The notes under the pieces: generated by a model
Seen by the model: only the letters and a program-made list of their open reading frames with translations
What the model was told of the DNA's origin: nothing
Database searches by the model: none
Part shown: piece after piece, positions 1-4,352 of the stretch
Numbering within the stretch: the first letter of the stretch is position 1
Layout: the number at the start of each line of letters is the position of its first letter
Origin: an uncultured Eubacteriales bacterium
GTDB lineage: Bacteria > Bacillota > Clostridia > Oscillospirales > Ruminococcaceae
DNA: 5,207 nt
Direction of reading: 5' to 3'
Assembly (NCBI GenBank): GCA_900318545.1
Contig: ONLC01000171.1
Span: 1-5,207, forward strand
Program-made: the position numbers and the translations under genes

Positions 1-812
1 CTACCGATAAGGCTAAGGGCACACTTAAAAAGCTTTCTGATGAGGTAGGCTATGAAACCTTCGTGGTTCCCGATGATGTGGGCGGAAGGTTCTCGGTGCT
101 CACTGCTGTGGGACTTCTCCCGATAGCTGTTGCAGGCTGCGATATAGACAAGCTCATGGCAGGTGCTGCAAACGGAATGAAGAAGTACGGCGAGGACGAC
201 GGCAACGATGCTTATACCTATGCTGCTGTAAGAAATATCCTCTACAGGAAGGGCAAGAGCGTTGAGATGCTCGTTTCCTATGACCCTTCGTTCACTCTTA
301 TGGGTGAGTGGTTCAAGCAGCTCTACGGCGAGAGCGAGGGCAAGGACAGCAAGGGTATATTCCCCTCGGCTGCTACCTTCTCTACCGATCTGCATTCGCT
401 GGGTCAGTTCATTCAGGACGGCTCAAAGATAATGTTCGAGACTGTTGTACATATCAATACACCGAAGTCTGACCTGTTCTTAGAGCCTGATGAGGCTAAC
501 CTTGACGGACTTAACTTCCTGACAGGACAGAATATGTCGGTTGTAAACGAGAGAGCTTATCAGGGTACTATACTTGCTCATACCGAGGGCGGAGTTCCTA
601 ACCTTGTCCTCGAGCTTGATGACTGCTCTGAGGAAACACTCGGTGAGCTTATTTATTTCTTTGAGAAGGCTTGTGCGGTTTCGGGATATATGCTCGGTGT
701 AAACCCATTCGATCAGCCCGGAGTTGAAAGCTACAAGAAGAATATGTTCGCTCTGCTCGGCAAGCCGGGATATGAGGACGCAAAGGCTGCTCTTGAAGAG
801 AAGCTGGGTTAA
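1..812 (+). CDS. pgi: Glucose-6-phosphate isomerase, C-terminal part (5' end outside window)
   Basis: Cytoplasmic glycolytic enzyme that interconverts glucose 6-phosphate and fructose 6-phosphate. The reading frame is open from the left edge (first whole codon at 3), giving 269 visible residues; bacterial enzymes of this type have about 450, so roughly the first 40% is missing. Both family signatures are visible: DDVGGRFSVLTAVG near visible residues 24-37, and the C-terminal one around NPFDQPGVESYKK. The expected catalytic residues are present: Glu in QLYGESEG (visible residue about 110), His in STDLHSLGQ (about 131) and Lys in ESYKK (about 245). The internal GTG at 63 is not a start, because homology continues upstream of it (TDKAKGTLKKLSDE). 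No terminator is visible in the 67 nt before the next gene, so the two may be cotranscribed. Codon use looks like that of a highly expressed gene. Confidence 0.97.
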   Translation, partial: TDKAKGTLKKLSDEVGYETFVVPDDVGGRFSVLTAVGLLPIAVAGCDIDKLMAGAANGMKKYGEDDGNDAYTYAAVRNILYRKGKSVEMLVSYDPSFTLMGEWFKQLYGESEGKDSKGIFPSAATFSTDLHSLGQFIQDGSKIMFETVVHINTPKSDLFLEPDEANLDGLNFLTGQNMSVVNERAYQGTILAHTEGGVPNLVLELDDCSEETLGELIYFFEKACAVSGYMLGVNPFDQPGVESYKKNMFALLGKPGYEDAKAALEEKLG

Positions 813-879
813 GTAGATATGAGCGGCTGAAAGGTTTGCTCTTTAAAATATAGCTATTAAGCGGAACGGAGAGATTTTT

Positions 880-1284
880 ATGATCAATTTAATTCCAGGA
901 AAAAAAGGCACAGGAAAGACCAAGGTACTCGTTGAGGCGATCAAGAAGGCTGCCGAGAATGCTACAGGTAATGTTGTCTGCATCGAAAGAGGTATGCAGC
1001 TTACATACGATCTGCCGCACAAGGTAAGACTTGCTGACGCTGAGGAGTACGGTATCAACAGCTTTGACTCGTTCTACGGCTTTGCTGCAGGCTTCCTTGC
1101 AAGCAATTACGATATTCAGGAAATGTTCGTTGACGGTATTCTTAAAATCGGCGGAAGAGACTACGAGGCTCTCGGAAATATGCTCGAGAAGCTCGCTATC
1201 CTTACAAAGGACGTAAATGTTACTATGACAGTTTCGGCTGACCCCGAAGAGCTGCCTGCTAAGGTAAAGGCTTTCCTTAAGTAA
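880..1284 (+). CDS. Small conserved P-loop NTPase-like protein, function unknown
   Basis: A 134-residue protein with a complete Walker A motif at its N-terminus (GKKGTGKT, residues 7-14) following a short hydrophobic beta-strand (INLIP). A Walker B-like strand ends in Asp (EMFVDG, residues 81-86), and a later strand-like stretch VNVTMTVSAD (112-121) resembles the core strand that often follows Walker B. It is about the smallest size for a P-loop fold, and I see no extra domain, signal peptide or membrane segment. The ATG at 880 has GGAG at 868-871 with 8 nt spacing. It follows pgi by 67 nt without an obvious promoter and is closed by a terminator. I recall similar small proteins in Clostridia, sometimes carrying loose labels such as PilT-like, but nothing here supports a motility role. 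Nucleotide binding is a strong inference; the substrate and process are unknown. Confidence 0.85.
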   Translation: MINLIPGKKGTGKTKVLVEAIKKAAENATGNVVCIERGMQLTYDLPHKVRLADAEEYGINSFDSFYGFAAGFLASNYDIQEMFVDGILKIGGRDYEALGNMLEKLAILTKDVNVTMTVSADPEELPAKVKAFLK

Positions 1285-1292
1285 GAAAAACA

Positions 1293-1334
1293 GCGGAGAT
1301 CGGGCTTTATGGGTCGGTCTCCGCAGAATTTTTC
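1293..1334 (+). terminator. Rho-independent terminator after the P-loop gene
   Basis: A 10-bp stem (1293-1302 with 1315-1324, GCGGAGATCG against CGGTCTCCGC, one G-U pair) closes a 12-nt loop and is followed after AGAA by TTTTT at 1329-1333. It lies 9 nt past the stop codon and separates the pgi/P-loop unit from the yceD promoter immediately downstream. Confidence 0.85.
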
Positions 1335-1344
1335 AAAAAAGCTA

Positions 1345-1373
1345 TTGACAAATCACTTAAAATGGTTTATAAT
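1345..1373 (+). promoter_or_regulatory. Sigma-A promoter of yceD-rpmF
   Basis: A perfect -35 TTGACA (1345-1350) and a perfect -10 TATAAT (1368-1373) are separated by exactly 17 bp. Transcription should start near 1380, which leaves only about 15 nt before the yceD ATG, just enough for the GTGAGG ribosome binding site (1383-1388). Confidence 0.93.
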
Positions 1374-1395
1374 CGAAATGTTGTGAGGTACGAAG

Positions 1396-1848
1396 ATGAC
1401 TATTGATTTGAGAAATATCTTTGAACAGGTCATTTTGGGATATGATTTTGAGGACAAGCTCCACCAGAGTGACTTGCCCGGATTTCCTTATCCCCTTTAC
1501 GGACCGATCAAATTATACGGACACGTTTCAACCAACGCCGGGATCGTTACGCTGAGGCTCAGGGCCGAATTCAAGGCACAGCTTGTTTGCGACAGATGTC
1601 TGGCACAATTCGAACGTGAGATGAGCTTTGATTTCGAGCATACGCTTGTCAGGGTATCAGACGAAGATTATTTAGAGGAATATGATAATTATTCTGATGA
1701 TTATATACAATGTCCCGATGACAAGCTTGATGTTACCCAACTGGCAGGTGAAGACATAATGCTCGGAATGCCTACTAAGATACTATGCGGTGAAGACTGC
1801 GAGGGTATCAGCTATGACTCTTTTTTTGAGAGTGTCAATTACGATTAA
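1396..1848 (+). CDS. yceD: YceD/DUF177 family protein, 23S rRNA accumulation factor
   Basis: A 150-residue cytoplasmic protein of the DUF177 (YceD) family. Members sit next to rpmF in very many bacteria and are linked to large-subunit rRNA accumulation and ribosome assembly. Family marks are the N-terminal strand-rich part (PLYGPIKLYGHVSTNAGIVTL), the Cys pair VCDRC (C65, C68), an acidic middle (DEDYLEEYDNYSDD, about 89-102), and LCGEDCEG (C131, C135) near the end. Many Gram-positive relatives continue as GLCPxCG; here the two equivalent positions are Ser139 and Ser142, and the protein stops eight residues later. The ATG at 1396 has GTGAGG seven nt upstream. It is first in a two-gene unit, 52 nt ahead of rpmF, behind a consensus promoter. 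Its codon use is more A+T-rich than that of rpmF or rubrerythrin. The family call rests on the motifs plus the neighbour. Confidence 0.9.
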   Translation: MTIDLRNIFEQVILGYDFEDKLHQSDLPGFPYPLYGPIKLYGHVSTNAGIVTLRLRAEFKAQLVCDRCLAQFEREMSFDFEHTLVRVSDEDYLEEYDNYSDDYIQCPDDKLDVTQLAGEDIMLGMPTKILCGEDCEGISYDSFFESVNYD

Positions 1849-1900
1849 GACTGCACAAACGGCATAAAGCCGAAAGCAATGAACGAGGAGGGTTTTTGAA

Positions 1901-2086
1901 ATGGCAGTACCGAAGAGAAAAGTCTCTAAGGCTAGAAGAGACAAGAGACGTTCAAACGTATGGAAGCTTGATGCACCTGCACTCAGCAAGTGCTCTAACT
2001 GCGGCGAGCTCATCGCTCCCCACAGAGTCTGCAAGAACTGCGGCTACTATAAGGGAGTTGAGGTCATCAAGGTAGTTGAGGACTAA
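1901..2086 (+). CDS. rpmF: 50S ribosomal protein L32, zinc-binding form
   Basis: A 61-residue basic ribosomal protein of the large subunit. The N-terminus MAVPKRKVSKARRDKRR is diagnostic of L32. Four cysteines in two CxxC pairs (C31/C34 in CSNCG and C44/C47 in CKNCG) form the zinc ribbon, so this is the zinc-dependent C+ form rather than the cysteine-less paralogue some Firmicutes use under zinc limitation. The ATG at 1901 is preceded by a strong AGGAGGG (1886-1892) with 8 nt spacing, a better site than that of yceD, which fits the higher output a ribosomal protein needs. It shares a transcript with yceD and is followed directly by a terminator. The length is normal. Confidence 0.98.
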   Translation: MAVPKRKVSKARRDKRRSNVWKLDAPALSKCSNCGELIAPHRVCKNCGYYKGVEVIKVVED

Positions 2087-2104
2087 GCTTGGAGCAATGA
2101 TCTG

Positions 2105-2149
2105 AAGGCACAGCTTATGCGTTTGAATTCGCCCGGCTGTGCTTTTTTT
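2105..2149 (+). terminator. Rho-independent terminator after rpmF
   Basis: The stem GCACAGC (2108-2114) pairs with GCTGTGC (2136-2142) around a 21-nt loop and is followed directly by seven T residues (2143-2149). It ends the yceD-rpmF transcript about 20 nt past the rpmF stop. Confidence 0.88.
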
Positions 2150-2173
2150 GTGTCAAAATAATGCAAAAAGGGC

Positions 2174-2202
2174 TTGACAAGGCCTGAAAGCTGTGTTATA
2201 AT
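2174..2202 (+). promoter_or_regulatory. Sigma-A promoter of smpB-ssrA
   Basis: Perfect -35 TTGACA (2174-2179), 17-bp spacer and perfect -10 TATAAT (2197-2202), with a TGT just upstream of the -10 (extended -10 form). Start of transcription is expected near 2209, giving a short leader of about 24 nt. It is the only promoter I can see for both smpB and the tmRNA gene. Confidence 0.93.
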
Positions 2203-2218
2203 GATGTACTACCCTGTG

Positions 2219-2224
2219 AGGAGG
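2219..2224 (+). promoter_or_regulatory. Ribosome binding site that fixes the smpB start at GTG 2233
   Basis: AGGAGG at 2219-2224 is 8 nt from the GTG at 2233, an ideal spacing. An in-frame GTG at 2224 overlaps the last base of this site and would be unusable, so the shorter protein beginning MAIDKKG is preferred over one beginning MWIVAIDKKG. Confidence 0.85.
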
Positions 2225-2232
2225 TGTGGATA

Positions 2233-2703
2233 GTGGCAATTGATAAAAAGGGCACCAAGCAGATAGCTGACAACAGAAAGGCAAGGCATGACTATTTTGT
2301 GCTTGAGCAGATCGAGTGCGGAATTGAGCTTGTGGGAACTGAGGTCAAGTCTATCAGGGCAGGAGGTGTGAACCTCAAGGACAGCTGGTGTGCTGTTGAG
2401 GACGGTCAGATGTGGGTAAAGGGTATGCATATATCGCCCTATGAGCACGGAAACATCTTCAACAAGGACCCCAGAAGGGAAAGAAGGCTGCTGCTCCACA
2501 AAAGAGAGATAATGAGGCTCCTCGGCAGTGTTAAGCAGGAGGGACTTACGCTGATACCGCTGTCGCTTTATTTTAAGGGCAGCAGGGTGAAGCTGGCTCT
2601 CGGAGTCTGCAAGGGTAAAAAGCTGCATGATAAGCGTCAGGATATGGCGAACAAGGCAGCACAAAGGGATATCGAAAGGGCTTTGAAGTCACAAAATGCC
2701 TGA
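2233..2703 (+). CDS. smpB: SsrA-binding protein SmpB (GTG start)
   Basis: Partner of tmRNA in trans-translation: it binds the tRNA-like end of SsrA and fits it into the empty A site of ribosomes stalled on broken messages. The 156 residues match the family throughout: NRKARHDYFVLE (14-25), GTEVKSIRAGGVNLKDS (35-51), HISPYEHGN (66-74), LLLHKREI (86-93), LIPLSLYFKGSRVK (107-120) and the conserved GKKLHDKR (128-135). The C-terminus is a basic, helix-prone tail (AAQRDIERALKSQ), the part that reaches into the mRNA channel. Length is normal. The GTG start is chosen because AGGAGG lies 8 nt upstream. Its stop is only 17 nt from the tmRNA gene, and the pair appears to be transcribed from one promoter. 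The usual neighbour rnr (RNase R) is not present here. Confidence 0.98.
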   Translation: MAIDKKGTKQIADNRKARHDYFVLEQIECGIELVGTEVKSIRAGGVNLKDSWCAVEDGQMWVKGMHISPYEHGNIFNKDPRRERRLLLHKREIMRLLGSVKQEGLTLIPLSLYFKGSRVKLALGVCKGKKLHDKRQDMANKAAQRDIERALKSQNA

Positions 2704-2720
2704 GCTCTTCCCTGTTATAC

Positions 2721-3068
2721 GGGGATGCAATGGTTTCGACGGGGATCGAGAAGCACGATAAGCGAGTAGAGGAGTGCACCCTCTTAAAACGGCACACGTT
2801 TTAAAATTAGACGACAACGATAATTTTGAACTGGCTGCTGCCTAAGCGCAGTGCCCGTCTTGCCTGAGAGTACCACGGCTCGGGATAAGGCGTCGATCAG
2901 TGGTGAACGTCATTCGGTGATGACTGTGGCCGCTTGATGTATTACAGTCTACTGAGCGAGCAGGCGTGTCAGTTTGCCTGCCGCAAGGGAATGTTTTATA
3001 ATTGGCTAAACTCGTAGAAATTCGTTCGGAACGGTTTTCGGACAGGAGTTCGATTCTCCTCATCTCCA
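2721..3068 (+). ncRNA. ssrA: Transfer-messenger RNA (tmRNA), one-piece form
   Basis: This 348-nt RNA rescues stalled ribosomes, acting first as alanyl-tRNA and then as message for a degradation tag. The 5' end GGGGATG (2721-2727) pairs with CATCTCC (3061-3067) to form the acceptor stem with one G-U pair, leaving A3068 as discriminator. The 5' part reads on as TGGTTTCGACGGGG, the hallmark of tmRNA. The T arm is AGGAG/CTCCT (3044-3048 with 3056-3060) around TTCGATT. CGAGAA near 2746 can pair with TTTTCG (3035-3040) as the long connecting helix. Pseudoknot stems are visible before the tag (AAAACG with CGTTTT) and after it (GCAGGC with GCCTGC). CCA is not encoded, so it must be added after processing. 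The order is standard, not the split permuted form. It lies 17 nt past smpB without its own promoter. Confidence 0.97.
2813..2845 (+). other. tmRNA tag-peptide reading frame, (A)DNDNFELAAA
   Basis: The sequence TAGAC (2808-2812) aligns with the conserved UAGUC that sets the resume point in tmRNAs, placing the resume codon at GAC 2813. The frame reads D-N-D-N-F-E-L-A-A-A and stops at TAA 2843-2845. With the alanine carried by tmRNA itself the tag has 11 residues, the usual size. The Asp-Asn start is known from clostridial tags. The end ELAAA differs from the common ALAA end, with leucine one place further from the C-terminus. A start one codon earlier (GAC 2810) is less likely on alignment. 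Confidence 0.85.
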
Positions 3069-3071
3069 TGC

Positions 3072-3105
3072 AGCGCTTTCCGCTTAATGCGGAGGGCGCT
3101 TTTTT
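3072..3105 (+). terminator. Rho-independent terminator after ssrA
   Basis: A 12-bp stem (3072-3083 with 3089-3100) containing two U-G pairs has a TTAAT loop and runs into a T tract at 3100-3105. It begins only 3 nt after the mature tmRNA 3' end, so 3' trimming of the precursor must remove this hairpin before CCA addition. Confidence 0.92.
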
Positions 3106-3156
3106 CCTTGCCCGAACTGAATTCTAACGAAATTTATAAAATTTTCTTAAAACGTA

Positions 3157-3185
3157 TTGTAATTTTAGATGTTTTGTGGTATACT
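3157..3185 (+). promoter_or_regulatory. Probable sigma-A promoter of the rubrerythrin gene
   Basis: The -10 TATACT (3180-3185) has an extended TGG immediately upstream (3177-3179). At 17 bp lies TTGTAA (3157-3162), a four-of-six match to the -35 consensus. The preceding 35 bp are very A+T-rich and could act as an UP element. I found no clear PerR- or Fur-type dyad overlapping it. Confidence 0.75.
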
Positions 3186-3194
3186 ATATAAGAT

Positions 3195-3230
3195 GTTACT
3201 GCTTAATGCAGTCACTATCGGCTTTGCCGA
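3195..3230 (+). promoter_or_regulatory. Two small hairpins in the rubrerythrin leader
   Basis: The roughly 60-nt leader starts with a hairpin ACTGC-TTAAT-GCAGT (3198-3212, extendable by two pairs across a mismatch) and continues with TCGGC-TTT-GCCGA (3218-3230). Neither is followed by a T tract, so they are not terminators. A 5' hairpin at the transcript start often protects mRNA from decay, which would suit an abundant stress protein. That role is an inference. Confidence 0.5.
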
Positions 3231-3253
3231 AATAAAATTACGGAGGTATCACT

Positions 3254-3916
3254 ATGAAAACTTACAAATGCAAGGTTTGCGGAAAAATATTTGAGGTAGA
3301 AGACGGTGTAACACCTGTCTGTCCTGTTTGCAAAAAGTCGGGCGATGATCTTGAGCTGCTTGAGGAGGCTCCCAAGAAGGAGAACCGCTATGCAGGTACT
3401 CAGACCGAGAAAAACCTCGAAGCTGCTTTCGCAGGCGAGTCTCAGGCAAGAAACAAGTACACCTATTTCGCATCGGTAGCCAAGAAGGAGGGCTTTGAGC
3501 AGATCGCTGCTCTGTTCATCAAGACTGCTGACAACGAGAAGGAGCACGCTAAAATGTGGTTCAAGGAGCTGGGAGGCATAGGCACAACTGCTGATAACCT
3601 TACTGCTGCCGCAGAGGGCGAGAACTACGAGTGGACAGATATGTATGAGGGCTTCGCAAAGACAGCCGAGGAGGAAGGCTTCCCCGAGCTGGCTGCTAAG
3701 TTCCGTGCAGTAGGCGAGATCGAGAAGCATCATGAAGAGCGTTACCGTGCCCTGCTCCATAATGTTGAGGCTCAGGAGGTGTTCAAGAAGAGCGAGGTCA
3801 AGGTCTGGGAGTGCAGAAACTGCGGTCATATCGTAGTTGGTACTCAGGCACCCGATGTGTGCCCCGTGTGCGCTCATCCGCAGAGCTACTTTGAGGTTCA
3901 CGAAGAGAACTATTGA
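3254..3916 (+). CDS. Rubrerythrin with rubredoxin-like centres at both ends (peroxide reductase)
   Basis: A 220-residue cytoplasmic non-haem iron protein that reduces hydrogen peroxide in anaerobes with electrons from NAD(P)H-linked carriers. Domains in order: an N-terminal rubredoxin/desulforedoxin-like knuckle (C6, C9, C23, C26; residues 1-37), a ferritin-like four-helix diiron domain (about 45-172), and a C-terminal rubredoxin domain (C187, C190, C203, C206). All expected diiron ligands are visible: E62 in GESQARNKY, E95/H98 in NEKEH, E123/E126 in GENYE and E157/H160 in EKHH. Classical rubrerythrin has only the C-terminal centre and reverse rubrerythrin only the N-terminal one; this form has both, an arrangement I know from Clostridia. 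The ATG at 3254 has GGAGG seven nt upstream. It is monocistronic with its own promoter and terminator, and its codon use suggests high expression. Confidence 0.96.
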   Translation: MKTYKCKVCGKIFEVEDGVTPVCPVCKKSGDDLELLEEAPKKENRYAGTQTEKNLEAAFAGESQARNKYTYFASVAKKEGFEQIAALFIKTADNEKEHAKMWFKELGGIGTTADNLTAAAEGENYEWTDMYEGFAKTAEEEGFPELAAKFRAVGEIEKHHEERYRALLHNVEAQEVFKKSEVKVWECRNCGHIVVGTQAPDVCPVCAHPQSYFEVHEENY

Positions 3917-3926
3917 TTGAAATAAT

Positions 3927-3965
3927 AACAGCTTCTCCGCATTTCACGGGGAAGCTGTTTCTTTG
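3927..3965 (+). terminator. Strong terminator after rubrerythrin
   Basis: A 13-bp stem (AACAGCTTCTCCG 3927-3939 with CGGGGAAGCTGTT 3947-3959, one U-G pair) closes a 7-nt loop and is followed by TTTCTTT. It starts 10 nt past the stop codon. The large palindrome begins immediately after its tail. Confidence 0.92.
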
Positions 3966-4030
3966 TATAAATACCGATCCTGTTGTGTATTGCCGTAAGC
4001 AGTAATTTACTATACCGCCTGCGGGATTTA

Positions 4031-4067
4031 TTGGGGAAAACCTTTCTGAAGAAAGGTTCTTCCCCAA
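4031..4067. repeat. Left-arm internal hairpin of the palindrome
   Basis: TTGGGGAAAACCTTTC (4031-4046) pairs with GAAAGGTT-C-TTCCCCAA (4051-4067) around a TGAA loop, with one bulged C at 4059. Sixteen base pairs make it as stable as a terminator, but no T tract follows. A counterpart lies in the right arm. Confidence 0.8.
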
Positions 4068-4091
4068 ACCCCTTTCCAAAGACTTTTAACT

Positions 4092-4182
4092 CTTTTTGGC
4101 TAGGGGGAGGCTTTCTATCCTAGAACGCAAAAATATGATACTTCGTTTTTCTATGAAAATGCAGCTCCCCCTAGCCAAAAAG
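4092..4182. repeat. Core inverted repeat of the palindrome (perfect 18-bp arms)
   Basis: CTTTTTGGCTAGGGGGAG at 4092-4109 and its exact reverse complement at 4165-4182 enclose 55 nt. Pairing continues inward imperfectly (GCTTTC about 4110-4115 with GAAAATGC 4155-4162) and outward through AAAGACTTTTAA against its diverged copy. It is the best conserved segment of the element. Confidence 0.9.
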
Positions 4183-4214
4183 GAATTAGAAGTTTTAGGG
4201 AGGGGGGTCCGGGG

Positions 4215-4241
4215 GGAGGACCCTTTTTCAAAAGGGTCTCC
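4215..4241. repeat. Right-arm internal hairpin of the palindrome
   Basis: GGA-G-GACCCTTT (4215-4226, bulged G at 4218) pairs with AAAGGGTCTCC (4231-4241) around a TTCA loop. It is the inverted, diverged copy of the left-arm hairpin, with the bulge at the equivalent place, so both arms keep the same secondary structure despite sequence drift. Confidence 0.75.
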
Positions 4242-4307
4242 ACCCGATAAGTCCCACAGGCAGTACGGTAAGCTGCTGTTTGCGGCAATACATATCGGGA
4301 TCGGGGT

Positions 4308-4340
4308 ATAAAAAAAGCCGCCCTTTTTCAGAACGGCTTT
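4308..4340 (-). terminator. Terminator of the HPr-like gene (minus strand)
   Basis: Read on the minus strand, AAAGCCGTTC (complement of 4331-4340) pairs with GGGCGGCTTT (complement of 4314-4323), including two U-G pairs. It has a 7-nt loop and is followed by a T run (complement of 4310-4316). It ends the minus-strand gene 13 nt past its stop, and the outer end of the large palindrome abuts its T tract. Confidence 0.88.
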
Positions 4341-4352
4341 AGTGTGCTCTTA

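Larger units (their letters stand above)
3971..4309. repeat. Large imperfect palindrome, candidate non-autonomous mobile or repetitive element
   Basis: This fills the gene-free gap between rubrerythrin and the HPr-like gene. The left arm (about 3971-4115) and right arm (about 4155-4309) are inverted copies of each other. The outer 58 nt (3974-4031 against 4247-4304) match at 45 positions by my hand alignment, 12 of the 13 differences being transitions. The core repeat is perfect over 18 bp (4092-4109 against 4165-4182). Each arm also contains its own hairpin at matching positions. The central loop is about 40 nt, A+T-rich. No plausible protein is encoded. The layout resembles a MITE or a large REP-type palindrome: a short element without a transposase, inserted just behind a terminator. 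It could instead be the gene for a long hairpin RNA. Copy number elsewhere in the genome cannot be judged from here. Confidence 0.75.

Noticed and set aside
813..879. Terminator or promoter between pgi and the P-loop gene
   Set aside because: Only a 4-bp GAGC/GCTC pairing without a T tract, and no -35 box at a workable distance from TATTAA.
1780..1905. Frameshift at the end of yceD
   Set aside because: Neither alternative frame encodes the missing CPxCG segment, and the existing frame aligns with the family up to the substituted serines.
2683..2721. Promoter for ssrA in the end of smpB (TTGAAG and TATACG)
   Set aside because: The spacing would be 27 bp and the expected start would fall inside the mature tmRNA.
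2842..3069. 75-residue minus-strand open frame
   Set aside because: Antisense to the tmRNA body, whose structure fully explains the sequence.
3121..3170. Possible PerR operator upstream of rubrerythrin
   Set aside because: The region is A+T-rich with short palindromes such as AAAATTTT, but no proper TTATAAT-N-ATTATAA type dyad can be drawn; calling one would be wishful.
3215..3901. 228-residue minus-strand open frame
   Set aside because: It is the antisense of rubrerythrin, where the codon pattern of a high-expression gene leaves the opposite strand open; the plus-strand frame has all metal ligands and a ribosome binding site.
4096..4311. 71-residue open frame with a TTG start inside the palindrome
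   Set aside because: It lies entirely within the inverted repeat, has no ribosome binding site, shows no recognisable family and ends at the repeat boundary; the frame is a by-product of the G-rich arm.
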